The position numbers and the translations under genes were made by a program. The notes below the pieces were generated by a model that ran no database searches, was not told the origin of the DNA, and was given only the letters and a program-made list of their open reading frames with translations. This document shows, piece by piece, positions 26,110 to 35,565 of a stretch of DNA of 64,000 nt; the first letter of the stretch is position 1, and each line of letters begins with the position of its first letter. This DNA is from Hungatella sp. UBA3048 (GTDB lineage: Bacteria; Bacillota; Clostridia; Lachnospirales; Lachnospiraceae). The stretch spans positions 222,831-286,830 of the forward strand of contig DFCS01000044.1 of the NCBI GenBank assembly GCA_002367105.1. The letters run 5' to 3'.

Positions 26110-28749
26110 GTGAAGAACTACGGTGTGAATGAACTGAGGAGAATGTTCCTTGAATTTTTTGAGAGTAAGGGACATCTGGCGATGAAAAGCTTCTCCCTGG
26201 TTCCGCATAATGATAACAGCTTGTTGTTAATCAACTCGGGCATGGCTCCCCTTAAGCCATATTTTACAGGCCAGGAAATCCCGCCAAGAAAAAGGGTGAC
26301 TACCTGTCAGAAGTGTATCCGGACAGGAGATATAGAAAATGTTGGCAAGACAGCCCGCCACGGCACATTCTTTGAGATGCTGGGGAATTTTTCCTTTGGG
26401 GATTATTTTAAGGATGAGGCGATTCACTGGTCATGGGAATTTTTGACCCAGGTAGTCGGCCTTGACCCGGACAGGCTGTACCCTTCTGTATATCTGGAAG
26501 ATGATGAGGCCTTCGAAATCTGGAATAAAAAAATCGGTATTGCGCCCGAGCGTATTTTCCGCTTTGGAAAGGCAGATAATTTCTGGGAGCACGGCGCAGG
26601 TCCCTGCGGACCCTGTTCTGAGATTTACTATGACAGGGGAGAGAAGTACGGCTGCGGCAAGCCAGACTGTACCGTTGGCTGTGAATGCGACCGTTATATG
26701 GAAGTGTGGAATAATGTATTCACGCAGTTTGAAAATGACGGCCATGGAAACTATGAGGAGTTACAGCAGAAGAACATTGATACCGGCATGGGACTGGAAC
26801 GTCTGGCCGTAGTTGTTCAGGATGTAGATTCCATATTTGACGTGGATACCATTAAAGCTCTTTTAAACCGCGTGTCTGAACTGGCCCGGACAGAATACAA
26901 GAAGGATCCTGATGTGGATGTATCCCTTCGGCTGATCACAGACCATGTCCGGTCCTGTACCTTTATGATATCCGATGGCATCATGCCCTCCAATGAGGGT
27001 AGGGGCTATGTTCTCCGCCGCCTCTTAAGAAGAGCTGCCCGTCATGGAAGACTTCTGGGAATCGAAGGAAAATTCCTTGCAGACTTATCCACCACCGTGA
27101 TTGACTTATCCAGGGATGGTTATCCGGAGCTGGAAGAAAAGAAAGCCATGATTCTAAAAGTTCTGACCCAGGAGGAAGACAAGTTCAACAAGACCATTGA
27201 CCAGGGGCTTGCAATTCTTTTAGAGCTGGAAGAGGAGATGATAAAAGAGAAGATCACCATCCTTTCCGGCGAGAATGCTTTCAAATTATATGATACCTAC
27301 GGATTCCCTCTGGATCTGACTCTGGAGATTCTGGAAGAAAAGAATTTCGGAGTGGATGAAGACGGTTTTAAAGCTGCTATGCAAAAGCAGAGGGAAACGG
27401 CCAGAAATGCCAGAAAGACCACCAATTACATGGGGGCTGACGTCACGGTGTACCAGTCCATTGATCCTGCCATTACAACGGAGTTTATCGGCTATGATAA
27501 GCTGGTTTGCGATTCCAAAATCCTTGTTCTCACTTCGGAAACAGACTTAGTCGAGGCACTTACCGACGGAGAGACCGGAACCATTGTGACGGAACAGACC
27601 GTATTTTACGGAACCATGGGAGGCCAGCAGGGCGATGCAGGCAGAATCGTAAGTAATATGGGCGAATTTAAGGTGGAAGATACCATCCATTTACAGGGTG
27701 GAAAAGTGGGCCATGTGGGCAGAATGATAAAGGGAATGCTGCAGACCGGAGATGTGGTTACCTTAAAGGTCTGTGAAAATAACCGCCAGAATACGGGGAA
27801 AAATCACAGTGCAACCCATCTTCTCCAGAAAGCCTTAAGAGCAGTTTTAGGCAATCATGTTGAGCAGGCAGGCTCCTTCGTTGACGGAGACAGGCTGCGT
27901 TTCGACTTTACTCATTTCTCAGCCATGACACTTGAGGAAATTGAACAGGTGGAAGCTCTTGTAAATGAGAAGATCAAGGATTCTCTTCCTGTAAAAACGG
28001 AAATCATGACTTTAGAAGAAGCCAAAAAATCAGGTGCTATGGCACTGTTTGGGGAAAAATACGGCGATACGGTCCGCGTGGTAAAAATGGGAGACTTTTC
28101 CACAGAGCTTTGCGGTGGCACCCATATTAACAATACGGGAGTCATCGGCTCTTTTAAGATCCTGTCCGAAACCGGTATCGCAGCCGGAGTACGGAGAATC
28201 GAAGCCCTGACCGGAGACGGCCTGATGCATTATTATCAGGAAACTGAAAAAGAGCTTCTTGAAGCAGCAAAGACTGCCAAGACAACACCATCATCCCTGA
28301 CGGCAAAAATTGAATCCCTTTTAGAAGAGATAAAAGCCCTGCATTCTGAGAATGAAAAGTTAAAAAGCAAACTTGCAAAAGACTCTCTTGGAAATGTAAT
28401 GGATCAGGTGAAAGAGATTAAGGGAGTTAAGGTTCTTGCCACAAAGGTGCTTGATGTGGATATGAATGGACTCCGTAATTTAGGCGACCAGCTGAAAGAT
28501 AAGATTGGCGACGGAGTCATTGTAATCGCCTCTGTTCAGGATGACAAAGTGAATCTGATGGCCACTGTTACGGAGGAAGCGCAGAAGAAGGGAGCCCATG
28601 CAGGCAACTTGATCAAAGCCATTGCTTCTTTGGTTGGAGGCGGCGGCGGCGGACGTCCGAATATGGCTCAGGCAGGCGGAAAGAATCCGGCAGGAGTGGA
28701 TGCATGCCTGGAAAAAGTTACGGAAGTTGTTGCAGAACAGCTGAATTAA
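26110..28749 (+). CDS. alaS: Alanyl-tRNA synthetase
   Basis: 879 residues, GTG start at 26110 after GGAGGAC. Domains: class II catalytic core at the N-terminus (RRMFLEFFESKGH, NSGMAPLKPYF, RTGDIENVGKTARHGTFFEMLGNFSFGDY), tRNA-recognition region, editing domain with the zinc motif HSATH (near residue 563) and CGGTHINNTG, and the C-terminal coiled coil plus C-Ala domain ending GGRPNMAQAGGKNP. Full length and intact. The gene follows a 49-residue membrane protein and has no T-box. Confidence 0.98.
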   Translation: MKNYGVNELRRMFLEFFESKGHLAMKSFSLVPHNDNSLLLINSGMAPLKPYFTGQEIPPRKRVTTCQKCIRTGDIENVGKTARHGTFFEMLGNFSFGDYFKDEAIHWSWEFLTQVVGLDPDRLYPSVYLEDDEAFEIWNKKIGIAPERIFRFGKADNFWEHGAGPCGPCSEIYYDRGEKYGCGKPDCTVGCECDRYMEVWNNVFTQFENDGHGNYEELQQKNIDTGMGLERLAVVVQDVDSIFDVDTIKALLNRVSELARTEYKKDPDVDVSLRLITDHVRSCTFMISDGIMPSNEGRGYVLRRLLRRAARHGRLLGIEGKFLADLSTTVIDLSRDGYPELEEKKAMILKVLTQEEDKFNKTIDQGLAILLELEEEMIKEKITILSGENAFKLYDTYGFPLDLTLEILEEKNFGVDEDGFKAAMQKQRETARNARKTTNYMGADVTVYQSIDPAITTEFIGYDKLVCDSKILVLTSETDLVEALTDGETGTIVTEQTVFYGTMGGQQGDAGRIVSNMGEFKVEDTIHLQGGKVGHVGRMIKGMLQTGDVVTLKVCENNRQNTGKNHSATHLLQKALRAVLGNHVEQAGSFVDGDRLRFDFTHFSAMTLEEIEQVEALVNEKIKDSLPVKTEIMTLEEAKKSGAMALFGEKYGDTVRVVKMGDFSTELCGGTHINNTGVIGSFKILSETGIAAGVRRIEALTGDGLMHYYQETEKELLEAAKTAKTTPSSLTAKIESLLEEIKALHSENEKLKSKLAKDSLGNVMDQVKEIKGVKVLATKVLDVDMNGLRNLGDQLKDKIGDGVIVIASVQDDKVNLMATVTEEAQKKGAHAGNLIKAIASLVGGGGGGRPNMAQAGGKNPAGVDACLEKVTEVVAEQLN

Positions 28750-28784
28750 TCCGCGAAACATTAAGAAAAATATAAAAGTTTTTC

Positions 28785-28812
28785 TTGACGTATGGCAAAA
28801 TTATGCTATAAT
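28785..28812 (+). promoter_or_regulatory. Strong promoter of rpsU
   Basis: TTGACG (28785-28790), 16-nt spacer, perfect TATAAT (28807-28812). Confidence 0.8.
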
Positions 28813-28888
28813 CATATCAGTGCTATAAAATACCCAAACAGTTGTATTATGCACAAGTACACAACTGGAGGGAGGTTAGGTGTGAGCT

Positions 28889-29065
28889 ATGTCAAATGTT
28901 ATCGTTAAAGACAACGAGACCTTAGATAGTGCTTTACGCAGATTCAAAAGAAACTGTGCAAAAGCAGGTATCCAGCAGGAAATTCGTAAGAGAGAGCATT
29001 ACGAGAAACCAAGCGTTAGACGTAAGAAAAAGTCTGAAGCTGCAAGAAAACGTAAATATAACTAA
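28889..29065 (+). CDS. rpsU: 30S ribosomal protein bS21
   Basis: 58 residues starting [20 protein letters not shown] and ending in the Lys/Arg-rich tail [15 protein letters not shown]. bS21 contacts the anti-Shine-Dalgarno region of the 30S platform. The start at 28889 follows GGAGGGAGG. It is a single-gene transcription unit with its own strong promoter and a strong terminator, as expected of this small, abundant protein. Confidence 0.97.
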   Translation: MSNVIVKDNETLDSALRRFKRNCAKAGIQQEIRKREHYEKPSVRRKKKSEAARKRKYN

Positions 29066-29080
29066 TAGTTAAAAGATGAG

Positions 29081-29116
29081 CCCCTGGTCCCATTTCTATG
29101 TGACCAGGGGTTTTTT
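29081..29116 (+). terminator. Terminator after rpsU
   Basis: CCCCTGGTC (29081-29089) pairs with GACCAGGGG (29102-29110), followed by TTTTTT. Confidence 0.92.
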
Positions 29117-29133
29117 CGACTTTTAAGGCCGTA

Positions 29134-29162
29134 GAATGTTCCGCATCCTTTTTGCATATAGT
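29134..29162 (+). promoter_or_regulatory. Likely sigma-E promoter of yqfC-yqfD
   Basis: GAATGTT (29134-29140), 14-nt spacer, CATATAGT (29155-29162). It shares GCATATAGTATAA with the spoIVA promoter. yqfC and yqfD belong to the sigma-E regulon in Bacillus subtilis. Confidence 0.6.
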
Positions 29163-29225
29163 ATAAAGGGGCTAAAACCCCGAATCGATTTGTAAAAATA
29201 AAAAGAGAGGGGCAGAAAAGGGATT

Positions 29226-29492
29226 ATGTTTGAGGAATCAAAGGAAAAAGCAGCTTCCGCCTTAAAACTCCCGAAGGACGTGGTTCTGGGAGAGGTGCTT
29301 GTATCTTTTCTTGGACGTCATAGCGTTGTAATAGAAAATTACCGAAGCATTATCCTGTATACAGACTGTTCCATCAAACTTCAGGCAAAAAACTGTCGGG
29401 TGATCATTGGCGGAAGCCGGCTGATGATAGAATATTACACCAATGAGGAGATGAAAATCAGCGGTTATATAAAATCCCTGGAATTTGAATAA
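29226..29492 (+). CDS. yqfC: Sporulation protein YqfC
   Basis: 88-residue member of the YabP/YqfC family of small sporulation proteins. Landmarks: LPKDVVLGEVLVSFLGRHSVVIENYRSI (shown by its first half here) and VIIGGSRLMIEYYTNEEMKISG. Soluble by sequence. The molecular role is unknown. It is 23 bp upstream of yqfD, its constant neighbour in spore formers, and preceded by a sigma-E-like promoter. Confidence 0.9.
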   Translation: MFEESKEKAASALKLPKDVVLGEVLVSFLGRHSVVIENYRSIILYTDCSIKLQAKNCRVIIGGSRLMIEYYTNEEMKISGYIKSLEFE

Positions 29493-29515
29493 AAAGGGTA
29501 CTGGAGGTGAAATAA

Positions 29516-30760
29516 ATGCTTGCATGGCTGAAACATTATTTATTCGGTTATCTTTCTATAGAAATGACCGGTTTTTCCCCGGAACGTTTTCTTAACATGT
29601 GCAGCGTACATGAAATTGAATTATGGAAAGTCGTAAATTGCGGACATTCCTATCAGCTTTTCATGACGGTACAAGGGTTCCGCAAGGTGAAGCCCCTTGT
29701 GCGTAAATCGAAGGTCAGACTTAGGATTATAAAAAAGTTTGGACTTCCTTTTTTTTTATATCGGAACAAAAAAAGGAAACTATATGCAGCCGGGTTTATC
29801 AGCTTTTTTTTGATCCTCTATTCCCTTTCCCTGTTTATCTGGGATATTGAATTTGACGGGAACCGGATGTATACATACGATACTCTTATAAAATTCTGCG
29901 AATCGGAAGAAATCCGGTATGGTATGAAAAAATCAAAAATTGATTGTGATGTCCTGGAAGAAGCCTTTCGAACCAAGTTTCCTGAAATAACCTGGGTATC
30001 GGCAAGGGTATCAGGAACCCGCCTTTTGGTTAAAATAAAAGAAAATGAAGTGTTGTCGGAGATTCCTGCAAAGGATGAAACTCCCTGTGATATCATAGCG
30101 GACAAAGGCGGTGTAATCACCTCCATGATCGTTCGAAACGGCGTTCCAATGGCAGCCATAGGTGATACGGTAGAGGAAGGACAGATACTGGTCAGCGGAA
30201 CCCTTCCCATTATCGACGACAGCGAAACAGTGATAAATACCCACTTTGTACGCTCTGATGCGGATATTACAGCCAGGACAGAATATCATTTTACAAGACA
30301 GATGCCTCTTTTTCGGAAAATCGACGTAGAAACAGGGAAAGTAAGGAAAGGATACTATATGAAGGCTTTCCGTTTTTCCTTTATGCTTATCCGTCCCCGG
30401 CCAGAGGGAACTTCCTGGAAGCGGACCATGGAAGAAGAGCAGCTTCATTTATTCCAGAATTTTTATCTTCCCATTTACTTTGGCAAAATAACAGGGGAAG
30501 AGTATATATCCTATGAGCGACCCTATACAGAGGAAGAGAAAAAACTGCTGTCTGAGGATATCAACGAAAGGTACAAAAAAAATTTAATAGAAAAAGGGGT
30601 ACAAATTCTGGAAAATCATGTTAAAATACTAGATAATGAATCTTTATGCCAGGTTGCCGTAGATTTCGTGGTAGAGGAGTCTTTAGGAAGGCGGGAGGCG
30701 TTGAAGATACAAAGATCAGAGGAACCGGAGGAGACAAATCATTCAAATGAGCGTAATTGA
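29516..30760 (+). CDS. yqfD: Sporulation protein YqfD
   Basis: 414 residues. The N-terminal cytosolic part (~1-85) contains LFGYLSIEMTGFSPERFLNMC; a single transmembrane helix (~90-110) is followed by a large extracytoplasmic domain with a POTRA-like WVSARVSGTRLLVKIKENE segment. YqfD is made in the mother cell under sigma-E; its exact function is not established. It starts at 29516 after GGAGGTG and overlaps phoH by 14 bases. Confidence 0.92.
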   Translation: MLAWLKHYLFGYLSIEMTGFSPERFLNMCSVHEIELWKVVNCGHSYQLFMTVQGFRKVKPLVRKSKVRLRIIKKFGLPFFLYRNKKRKLYAAGFISFFLILYSLSLFIWDIEFDGNRMYTYDTLIKFCESEEIRYGMKKSKIDCDVLEEAFRTKFPEITWVSARVSGTRLLVKIKENEVLSEIPAKDETPCDIIADKGGVITSMIVRNGVPMAAIGDTVEEGQILVSGTLPIIDDSETVINTHFVRSDADITARTEYHFTRQMPLFRKIDVETGKVRKGYYMKAFRFSFMLIRPRPEGTSWKRTMEEEQLHLFQNFYLPIYFGKITGEEYISYERPYTEEEKKLLSEDINERYKKNLIEKGVQILENHVKILDNESLCQVAVDFVVEESLGRREALKIQRSEEPEETNHSNERN

Positions 30761-31763
30761 GACAATCATAGACATTCCAGCTGAACACGAAAAAAATGTA
30801 TGCGGACAGTTTGACAGCTATCTAAAGAAAATAGAACGGACCTTGCATGTTACCATGATTGGACGCGATGGTGCCCTAAAGATCATTGGTTCAGAACAAA
30901 TGGTTCAGAAAGCAAAAAGTGTATTTAGTAACCTGATTGAGCTTTCCAGACGGGGGAATTCCATTACAGAACAAAATGTAGATTATGCTCTTTCTCTGTC
31001 ATTTTCTGAAAGCGACAGTCAGATTTTAGAAATCGACAAGGACATTATCTGCAGAACCATTACAGGAAAGCCGGTAAAGCCAAAGACCCTCGGGCAAAAG
31101 CAGTATGTGGACCAGATCAGAAAGAAGATGATTGTATTCGGAATCGGTCCTGCAGGAACCGGAAAAACCTATCTTGCAATGGCAATGGCAATCCAGGCTT
31201 TTAAAAACGGAGAGGTAGGCCGGATCATTCTGACCAGACCTGCGATTGAGGCAGGAGAAAAGCTGGGATTTCTCCCGGGAGATCTACAAAGCAAAATAGA
31301 TCCTTACTTAAGGCCTTTATATGATGCGCTCTATCAGATTATGGGAGCAGAGAGCTATCTTCACAATGCTGAGAAAGGCCTGATTGAGGTAGCACCACTG
31401 GCTTACATGAGAGGCCGTACCCTGGACAATGCCTATATTATTCTTGACGAAGCCCAGAACACCACTCCGGCCCAGATGAAGATGTTCCTCACCAGAATCG
31501 GCTTTGGGTCAAAGGTAATTGTAACGGGTGACTTAACGCAGAAAGATCTTCCTTCCGGAAGCATATCTGGACTTGATACGGCCATGAAAATATTAAAGAG
31601 AATTGACGACATCGGTTTCTGCCATCTAACCAGCAGCGACGTGGTTCGTCATCCTCTGGTGCAGAAAATCGTACAGGCTTACGAAGATTATGAGTCGAAG
31701 AAAAAGCCGGTGGAGAGAAAGACAAAGGCCATTGGCGGCAGAAAGGCACGTTATGACGATTAA
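30747..31763 (+). CDS. phoH: PhoH family ATPase
   Basis: 338-residue PhoH/YbeZ-type protein, linked to RNA processing with YbeY. An N-terminal single-strand-binding-like region (~1-110) precedes the P-loop ATPase: Walker A GPAGTGKT at 134-141, ILTRPAIEAGEKLGFLPGD, YIILDEAQN (Walker B) and VTGDLTQKDLP. It overlaps yqfD at its 5' end and ybeY at its 3' end, the common Firmicutes order. RNA-related function is inferred from family and neighbour. Confidence 0.95.
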   Translation: MSVIETIIDIPAEHEKNVCGQFDSYLKKIERTLHVTMIGRDGALKIIGSEQMVQKAKSVFSNLIELSRRGNSITEQNVDYALSLSFSESDSQILEIDKDIICRTITGKPVKPKTLGQKQYVDQIRKKMIVFGIGPAGTGKTYLAMAMAIQAFKNGEVGRIILTRPAIEAGEKLGFLPGDLQSKIDPYLRPLYDALYQIMGAESYLHNAEKGLIEVAPLAYMRGRTLDNAYIILDEAQNTTPAQMKMFLTRIGFGSKVIVTGDLTQKDLPSGSISGLDTAMKILKRIDDIGFCHLTSSDVVRHPLVQKIVQAYEDYESKKKPVERKTKAIGGRKARYDD

Positions 31764-32250
31764 TATTGAATATGAGGCTGAAAAAAAGCTGGATATCCCA
31801 TATGAAGATATCATTACAAGGGTAGTGGAGGATTCGCTGGATTACGAAGACTGCCCTTATGAGGCAGAGGTCAATGTCCTCATTACCGACAATGAGGACA
31901 TCCGCCAGATCAATAACGAATACCGGAAGATAGACAATCCTACCGATGTTCTTTCCTTTCCCATGATTGAATATGAAAGGCCTTCGGATTTTGAACATCT
32001 GGAAGAAGCGGCGGACGACTGCTTTCATCCGGAAACAGGGGAACTTTTACTGGGAGATATAGTCATATCTATCGATAAGGTAGAAGAACAAGCTGAAAAA
32101 TACGGCCATTCCCAAACAAGGGAGCTTGCCTTTTTAGTCGCTCACAGTATGCTTCATCTATGCGGCTATGATCACATGGAAGAGGATGAACGGGAGATCA
32201 TGGAAAGGAAGCAGGAGGAAATCTTACGCCGGGGAGGATATACGAGATGA
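31753..32250 (+). CDS. ybeY: Endoribonuclease YbeY (rRNA maturation factor)
   Basis: 165 residues. Zinc-dependent endonuclease involved in 16S rRNA 3' processing and ribosome quality control. The metal motif H-x3-H-x5-H is complete in HSMLHLCGYDH near residues 134-144, with TDVLSFP and LGDIVIS upstream. The ATG at 31753 overlaps the phoH stop by 11 bases; a longer reading from 31690 would add residues not typical of the family. There is an Asp/Glu-rich insertion (~85-100) between TDVLSFP and LGDIVIS. Confidence 0.95.
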   Translation: MTINIEYEAEKKLDIPYEDIITRVVEDSLDYEDCPYEAEVNVLITDNEDIRQINNEYRKIDNPTDVLSFPMIEYERPSDFEHLEEAADDCFHPETGELLLGDIVISIDKVEEQAEKYGHSQTRELAFLVAHSMLHLCGYDHMEEDEREIMERKQEEILRRGGYTR

Positions 32251-33398
32251 TGAAAAAGGTATGGTTTGGATTCGCTGGCGTCATGCTGTCTGCCGTTTTT
32301 TTATCCGGCTGCGGTAAAAAATATGAAAAGGTATGGATTCCGGATCAATCGGTGGTAACCTCCGAGACGGAAACAAAAGAAATTAAAATAAACAGCAGTG
32401 AGTCAGCAGATGATGGGACAGAAGCGAATTCCGGTGAATACTATACCTTTGAAGAACGAACCGAAAAAGATGGTAAGATACGCAGCTACCTTACGGGGGA
32501 GATGGTGGATTTGGCCATCGGAAACCGGAGGCCGGTGGCAGTGATGATGAGCAATGACAAACAAGCTCTTCCGCAATACGGGATCAACCGTGCCGGAGTG
32601 GTCTATGAAGCACCGGCAGAAGGTGGAATGAACCGTTACATGGCTATTTTGGAAAATTATGATGATCTGGACCGGATCGGCTCCGTCAGGAGCTGCCGCA
32701 CCTATTATACATATTTTGCCCGCGAGTTTGATGCGATCTATGCTCATTACGGGCAGAGCACCTTTGCAAAGCCTTATCTGGCCAATGTGGATAACATCAA
32801 CGGACTTGACGGCATCGGTACGGTGGCATATTTCCGTACCAAAGACCGGAAAACACCCCACAATGCATATACCAGCGGAGAGAGGTTAAATAAATCCATT
32901 GTTCAGCTGGGATACACAGAAAGCTACGACCCATCCTACCGCGGTCATTACCGTTTTGCAAAGGATGGCAGTAAGGTGACCCTTGAAGGAGCCAATAGCG
33001 TTAGCGATGCCTATAAGGTCTATCCAGGCTATGTGCTCAACAAGCCGTGGTTTGAGTATCATGAAGAGGACGGGCTTTATTACCGGTTTCAGTACGGGGC
33101 TCCCCACAAGGGAAATGAAGGCCAGATCAAGGTTAAGAATATCATCCTTCAGTACTGCCCTTCCGCCCATTATGCAACGACAGAATATTTAAACATCAAC
33201 GTACAGGATGACTCTTATGGCTGTTACGTGACAGAAGGCCGTTCCATCCCCATAAAATGGAGCAAAGACGGAGAATTCGGCCCAACACATTATTACGACA
33301 TGGAGAATAACGAGATTATCCTGAACCAGGGAAAAACCTGGGTATGCATTATTTCCGCACAGGATTCTCCCAATGTAAAGTTATATGGAAAAGAATAG
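32247..33398 (+). CDS. DUF3048 lipoprotein (YerB-like)
   Basis: 383 residues. Signal peptide with lipobox LSGC makes it a membrane-anchored extracytoplasmic protein. A short acidic linker is followed by the DUF3048 fold: PVAVMMSNDKQALPQYGINRAGVVYEAPAEGG (landmark first half), RIGSVRSCRTYY and IYAHYGQS; the C-terminal half has YYDMENNEIILNQGKTWVCI. The role is unknown; the family is common in spore-forming Firmicutes. It overlaps ybeY by four bases and overlaps the flippase gene by 14 bases. Confidence 0.88.
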   Translation: MMKKVWFGFAGVMLSAVFLSGCGKKYEKVWIPDQSVVTSETETKEIKINSSESADDGTEANSGEYYTFEERTEKDGKIRSYLTGEMVDLAIGNRRPVAVMMSNDKQALPQYGINRAGVVYEAPAEGGMNRYMAILENYDDLDRIGSVRSCRTYYTYFAREFDAIYAHYGQSTFAKPYLANVDNINGLDGIGTVAYFRTKDRKTPHNAYTSGERLNKSIVQLGYTESYDPSYRGHYRFAKDGSKVTLEGANSVSDAYKVYPGYVLNKPWFEYHEEDGLYYRFQYGAPHKGNEGQIKVKNIILQYCPSAHYATTEYLNINVQDDSYGCYVTEGRSIPIKWSKDGEFGPTHYYDMENNEIILNQGKTWVCIISAQDSPNVKLYGKE

Positions 33399-35058
33399 GA
33401 CAAGCAGTAAAACAACAAAAAGGGGATCTTCCAATTTCCTGATCCAGGGAGCCATCCTTGCGGTGGCAGGAATTATCGTTCGGGTCATTGGCATGTTTTA
33501 CCGTATCCCTCTGGCGGATATTTTAGGGGATGAAGGAAATGGTTATTACAGCTCTGCGTTTACCATTTATTCCATCCTTTTGATTGTATCCTCCTACAGC
33601 CTGCCTACGGCAGTATCCAAGATGATCGCCACCAGATTGGCGAGAAAAGAGTACCTCAACTCCATAAGGGTGTTAAAGGTGGCTCTGTTTTACGGTACTG
33701 TGGTAGGAGGGCTGGGAGCAGCCGTGCTCTGGTTTGGAGCGGATATATTCGCCAGCCGGTTTTTAAAAATGCCTTATACCTTCTATGCCTTAAAGACGCT
33801 GGCTCCTACCATCTGGGTGATAGCCTATCTTGGCGTGTTCCGGGGATATTTCCAGGGCATCGGGACCATGCTCCCCACGGCTGTATCTCAGATTCTTGAA
33901 CAGATCGTCAATGCGATCATCAGCGTATATGCAGCTTCCAGGCTGTTTCAGGCAGGACTTCGGTCCAATCTGGTTTACGGGTCTGGGTCATACTCCTTTG
34001 CCTTTGGAGCGGCTGGAGGAACCATCGGAACAGGAGCAGGGGCCGTGGCTGCCCTGCTGTTTCTCCTGTTTATTTTATTCAGCTATGTGCCAATCATGAA
34101 AAAGCAGGCAAGAAGGGACAGGACAAGGCGCCGGGAATCCTATGGAGAACTTTCCGGCGTTCTTTTCATGACAGTCTTTCCCATTGTTTTAAGCAGCGTA
34201 GCTTATAACATCAGTACCGTGATTGACAACAGCATCTATGGAAACGGCATGACGGCTATGGGCATGGGCGCTTCGGAGATTGCTTCCAACTGGGGCGTAA
34301 TCGGGAAGTACCAGCTTCTCTTTAACATCCCGGTGGCAATTGCCAACTCCCTTGCTTCCGCCCTTATCCCATCCCTTTCAAGAGCAATGGCAGAAGGTGA
34401 GAGGGGACAGTTAAAAAGCAAGGTTTCCATGGTGATTCGTTTTTCCATGCTCATCGCCATACCGGCCACGGTGGGCCTTACGGTACTGGCAGGACCTATC
34501 TGCAACCTGTTATTCAGCAGAAATGACAACTCGTCTCTTATTAAGATGATGATGTGCGGATCTGTGGCAGTCGTGTTTTTCTCACTTTCCACAGTAACAA
34601 ACGGAGTATTACAGGGGATCAACCGGATGCAGACCCCTTTAAAGAATGCGATCATTTCCCTGATCCTTCATGTAATCATCCTGTGTATCATGCTTTTCGG
34701 ATTCCGGATGGGAATCTACAGCGTGGTTTATTCTAACATCCTATTTGCACTTACCATGTGTATCTTAAACGGAGCCGCTATCGGTCGGTTTTTAAACTAC
34801 AGGCAGGAAATCAAGAAAACATTTATTATTCCCATCCTTGCATCGGGAGTTATGGGAGCGGCTGCTTATGGCTCCTATTTCCTTGTGCATCTGACCTTAA
34901 AGCGCAATGTATTCAGTGTTCTTGCCGCTATAGCGATAGCTGTGGTGGTTTATGGAATTCTTCTTTTAAAACTGCGCTGTGTAGATGAAGCAGAGCTTTT
35001 AAGCGTTCCCGGAGGCAAGAAGCTGGTGCACATTGCAAGAAAATTCCATCTTTTGTGA
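33385..35058 (+). CDS. SpoVB/YtgP-like polysaccharide flippase (MOP superfamily)
   Basis: 557 residues with about 14 transmembrane segments. The N-terminus NFLIQGAILAVAGIIVRVIG and YYSSAFTIYSILLIVSSYSLP..VSK are characteristic of the SpoVB/YtgP branch of the MurJ/Wzx superfamily, which flips lipid-linked cell-wall precursors. It may act in cortex synthesis or vegetative wall synthesis; the branch alone does not decide. It overlaps the DUF3048 gene by 14 bases, so translational coupling is probable. Confidence 0.88.
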   Translation: MEKNRTSSKTTKRGSSNFLIQGAILAVAGIIVRVIGMFYRIPLADILGDEGNGYYSSAFTIYSILLIVSSYSLPTAVSKMIATRLARKEYLNSIRVLKVALFYGTVVGGLGAAVLWFGADIFASRFLKMPYTFYALKTLAPTIWVIAYLGVFRGYFQGIGTMLPTAVSQILEQIVNAIISVYAASRLFQAGLRSNLVYGSGSYSFAFGAAGGTIGTGAGAVAALLFLLFILFSYVPIMKKQARRDRTRRRESYGELSGVLFMTVFPIVLSSVAYNISTVIDNSIYGNGMTAMGMGASEIASNWGVIGKYQLLFNIPVAIANSLASALIPSLSRAMAEGERGQLKSKVSMVIRFSMLIAIPATVGLTVLAGPICNLLFSRNDNSSLIKMMMCGSVAVVFFSLSTVTNGVLQGINRMQTPLKNAIISLILHVIILCIMLFGFRMGIYSVVYSNILFALTMCILNGAAIGRFLNYRQEIKKTFIIPILASGVMGAAAYGSYFLVHLTLKRNVFSVLAAIAIAVVVYGILLLKLRCVDEAELLSVPGGKKLVHIARKFHLL

Positions 35059-35112
35059 TTAAAACCCAGGAAGAAGGCAGATACTATACTTACATGAAGG
35101 AGGTATCAACTC

Positions 35113-35499
35113 ATGAAGAAGTATATGTTCTGCTTTCTTTTGTTCGTAGCGGCATCCGCCATTTGCTTAGGAATTGGATTTGCCATTACAAAGGACAGCG
35201 TAAGGCCTGAGGAGGCTCTGCCGGGGGCAACCATAGAAACAGAAACTGTAACGGAAGCGCAGATTGTGATAAACCAGGAAGAGGTTGAACCCGTAAATGC
35301 AAAAGGCAAAGAAAAATTTTATCTTGTCTCAGAGGACGGATATCTTCTCGTCCTCTACCAGGATAAAACAACCATCTGCCTTTATACTCATATGCCCGTC
35401 ACTGACTTTCCCGAGGAAGAACGGGGGAAGTTAATGGATGGCATATGGTTTTCTTCCATGATCGAGGTATTTAATTACCTGGAATCCTATACAAGCTGA
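35113..35499 (+). CDS. Membrane-anchored small protein, possibly BofC C-terminal-like
   Basis: 128 residues. One N-terminal hydrophobic helix (residues ~4-24) without lipobox, then a polar linker and a compact domain FYLVSEDGYLLVLYQDKTTICLY ending in an acidic helix. The domain resembles the BofC C-terminal-type domain found in clostridial small membrane proteins; BofC controls a forespore signal in Bacillus. This link is weak. Good ribosome-binding site AAGGAGG. Upstream GATACTATA could be part of a sporulation promoter, but no matching -35 is clear. Confidence 0.55.
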   Translation: MKKYMFCFLLFVAASAICLGIGFAITKDSVRPEEALPGATIETETVTEAQIVINQEEVEPVNAKGKEKFYLVSEDGYLLVLYQDKTTICLYTHMPVTDFPEEERGKLMDGIWFSSMIEVFNYLESYTS

Positions 35500-35507
35500 A
35501 GAAATAC

Positions 35508-35536
35508 TTGAAATGAAGAGGCAAACTGGATACAAT
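35508..35536 (+). promoter_or_regulatory. Promoter of the FAD-protein pair
   Basis: TTGAAA (35508-35513), 17-nt spacer, TACAAT (35531-35536), 30 bases before the start codon. Confidence 0.7.
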
Positions 35537-35565
35537 AAGTCTGTCTGAGGATACAGGAGGATTTT

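Noticed and set aside
31489..32028. 179-codon minus-strand ORF opposite phoH/ybeY
   Set aside because: Shadow of two well-defined genes; no ribosome-binding site or family features.
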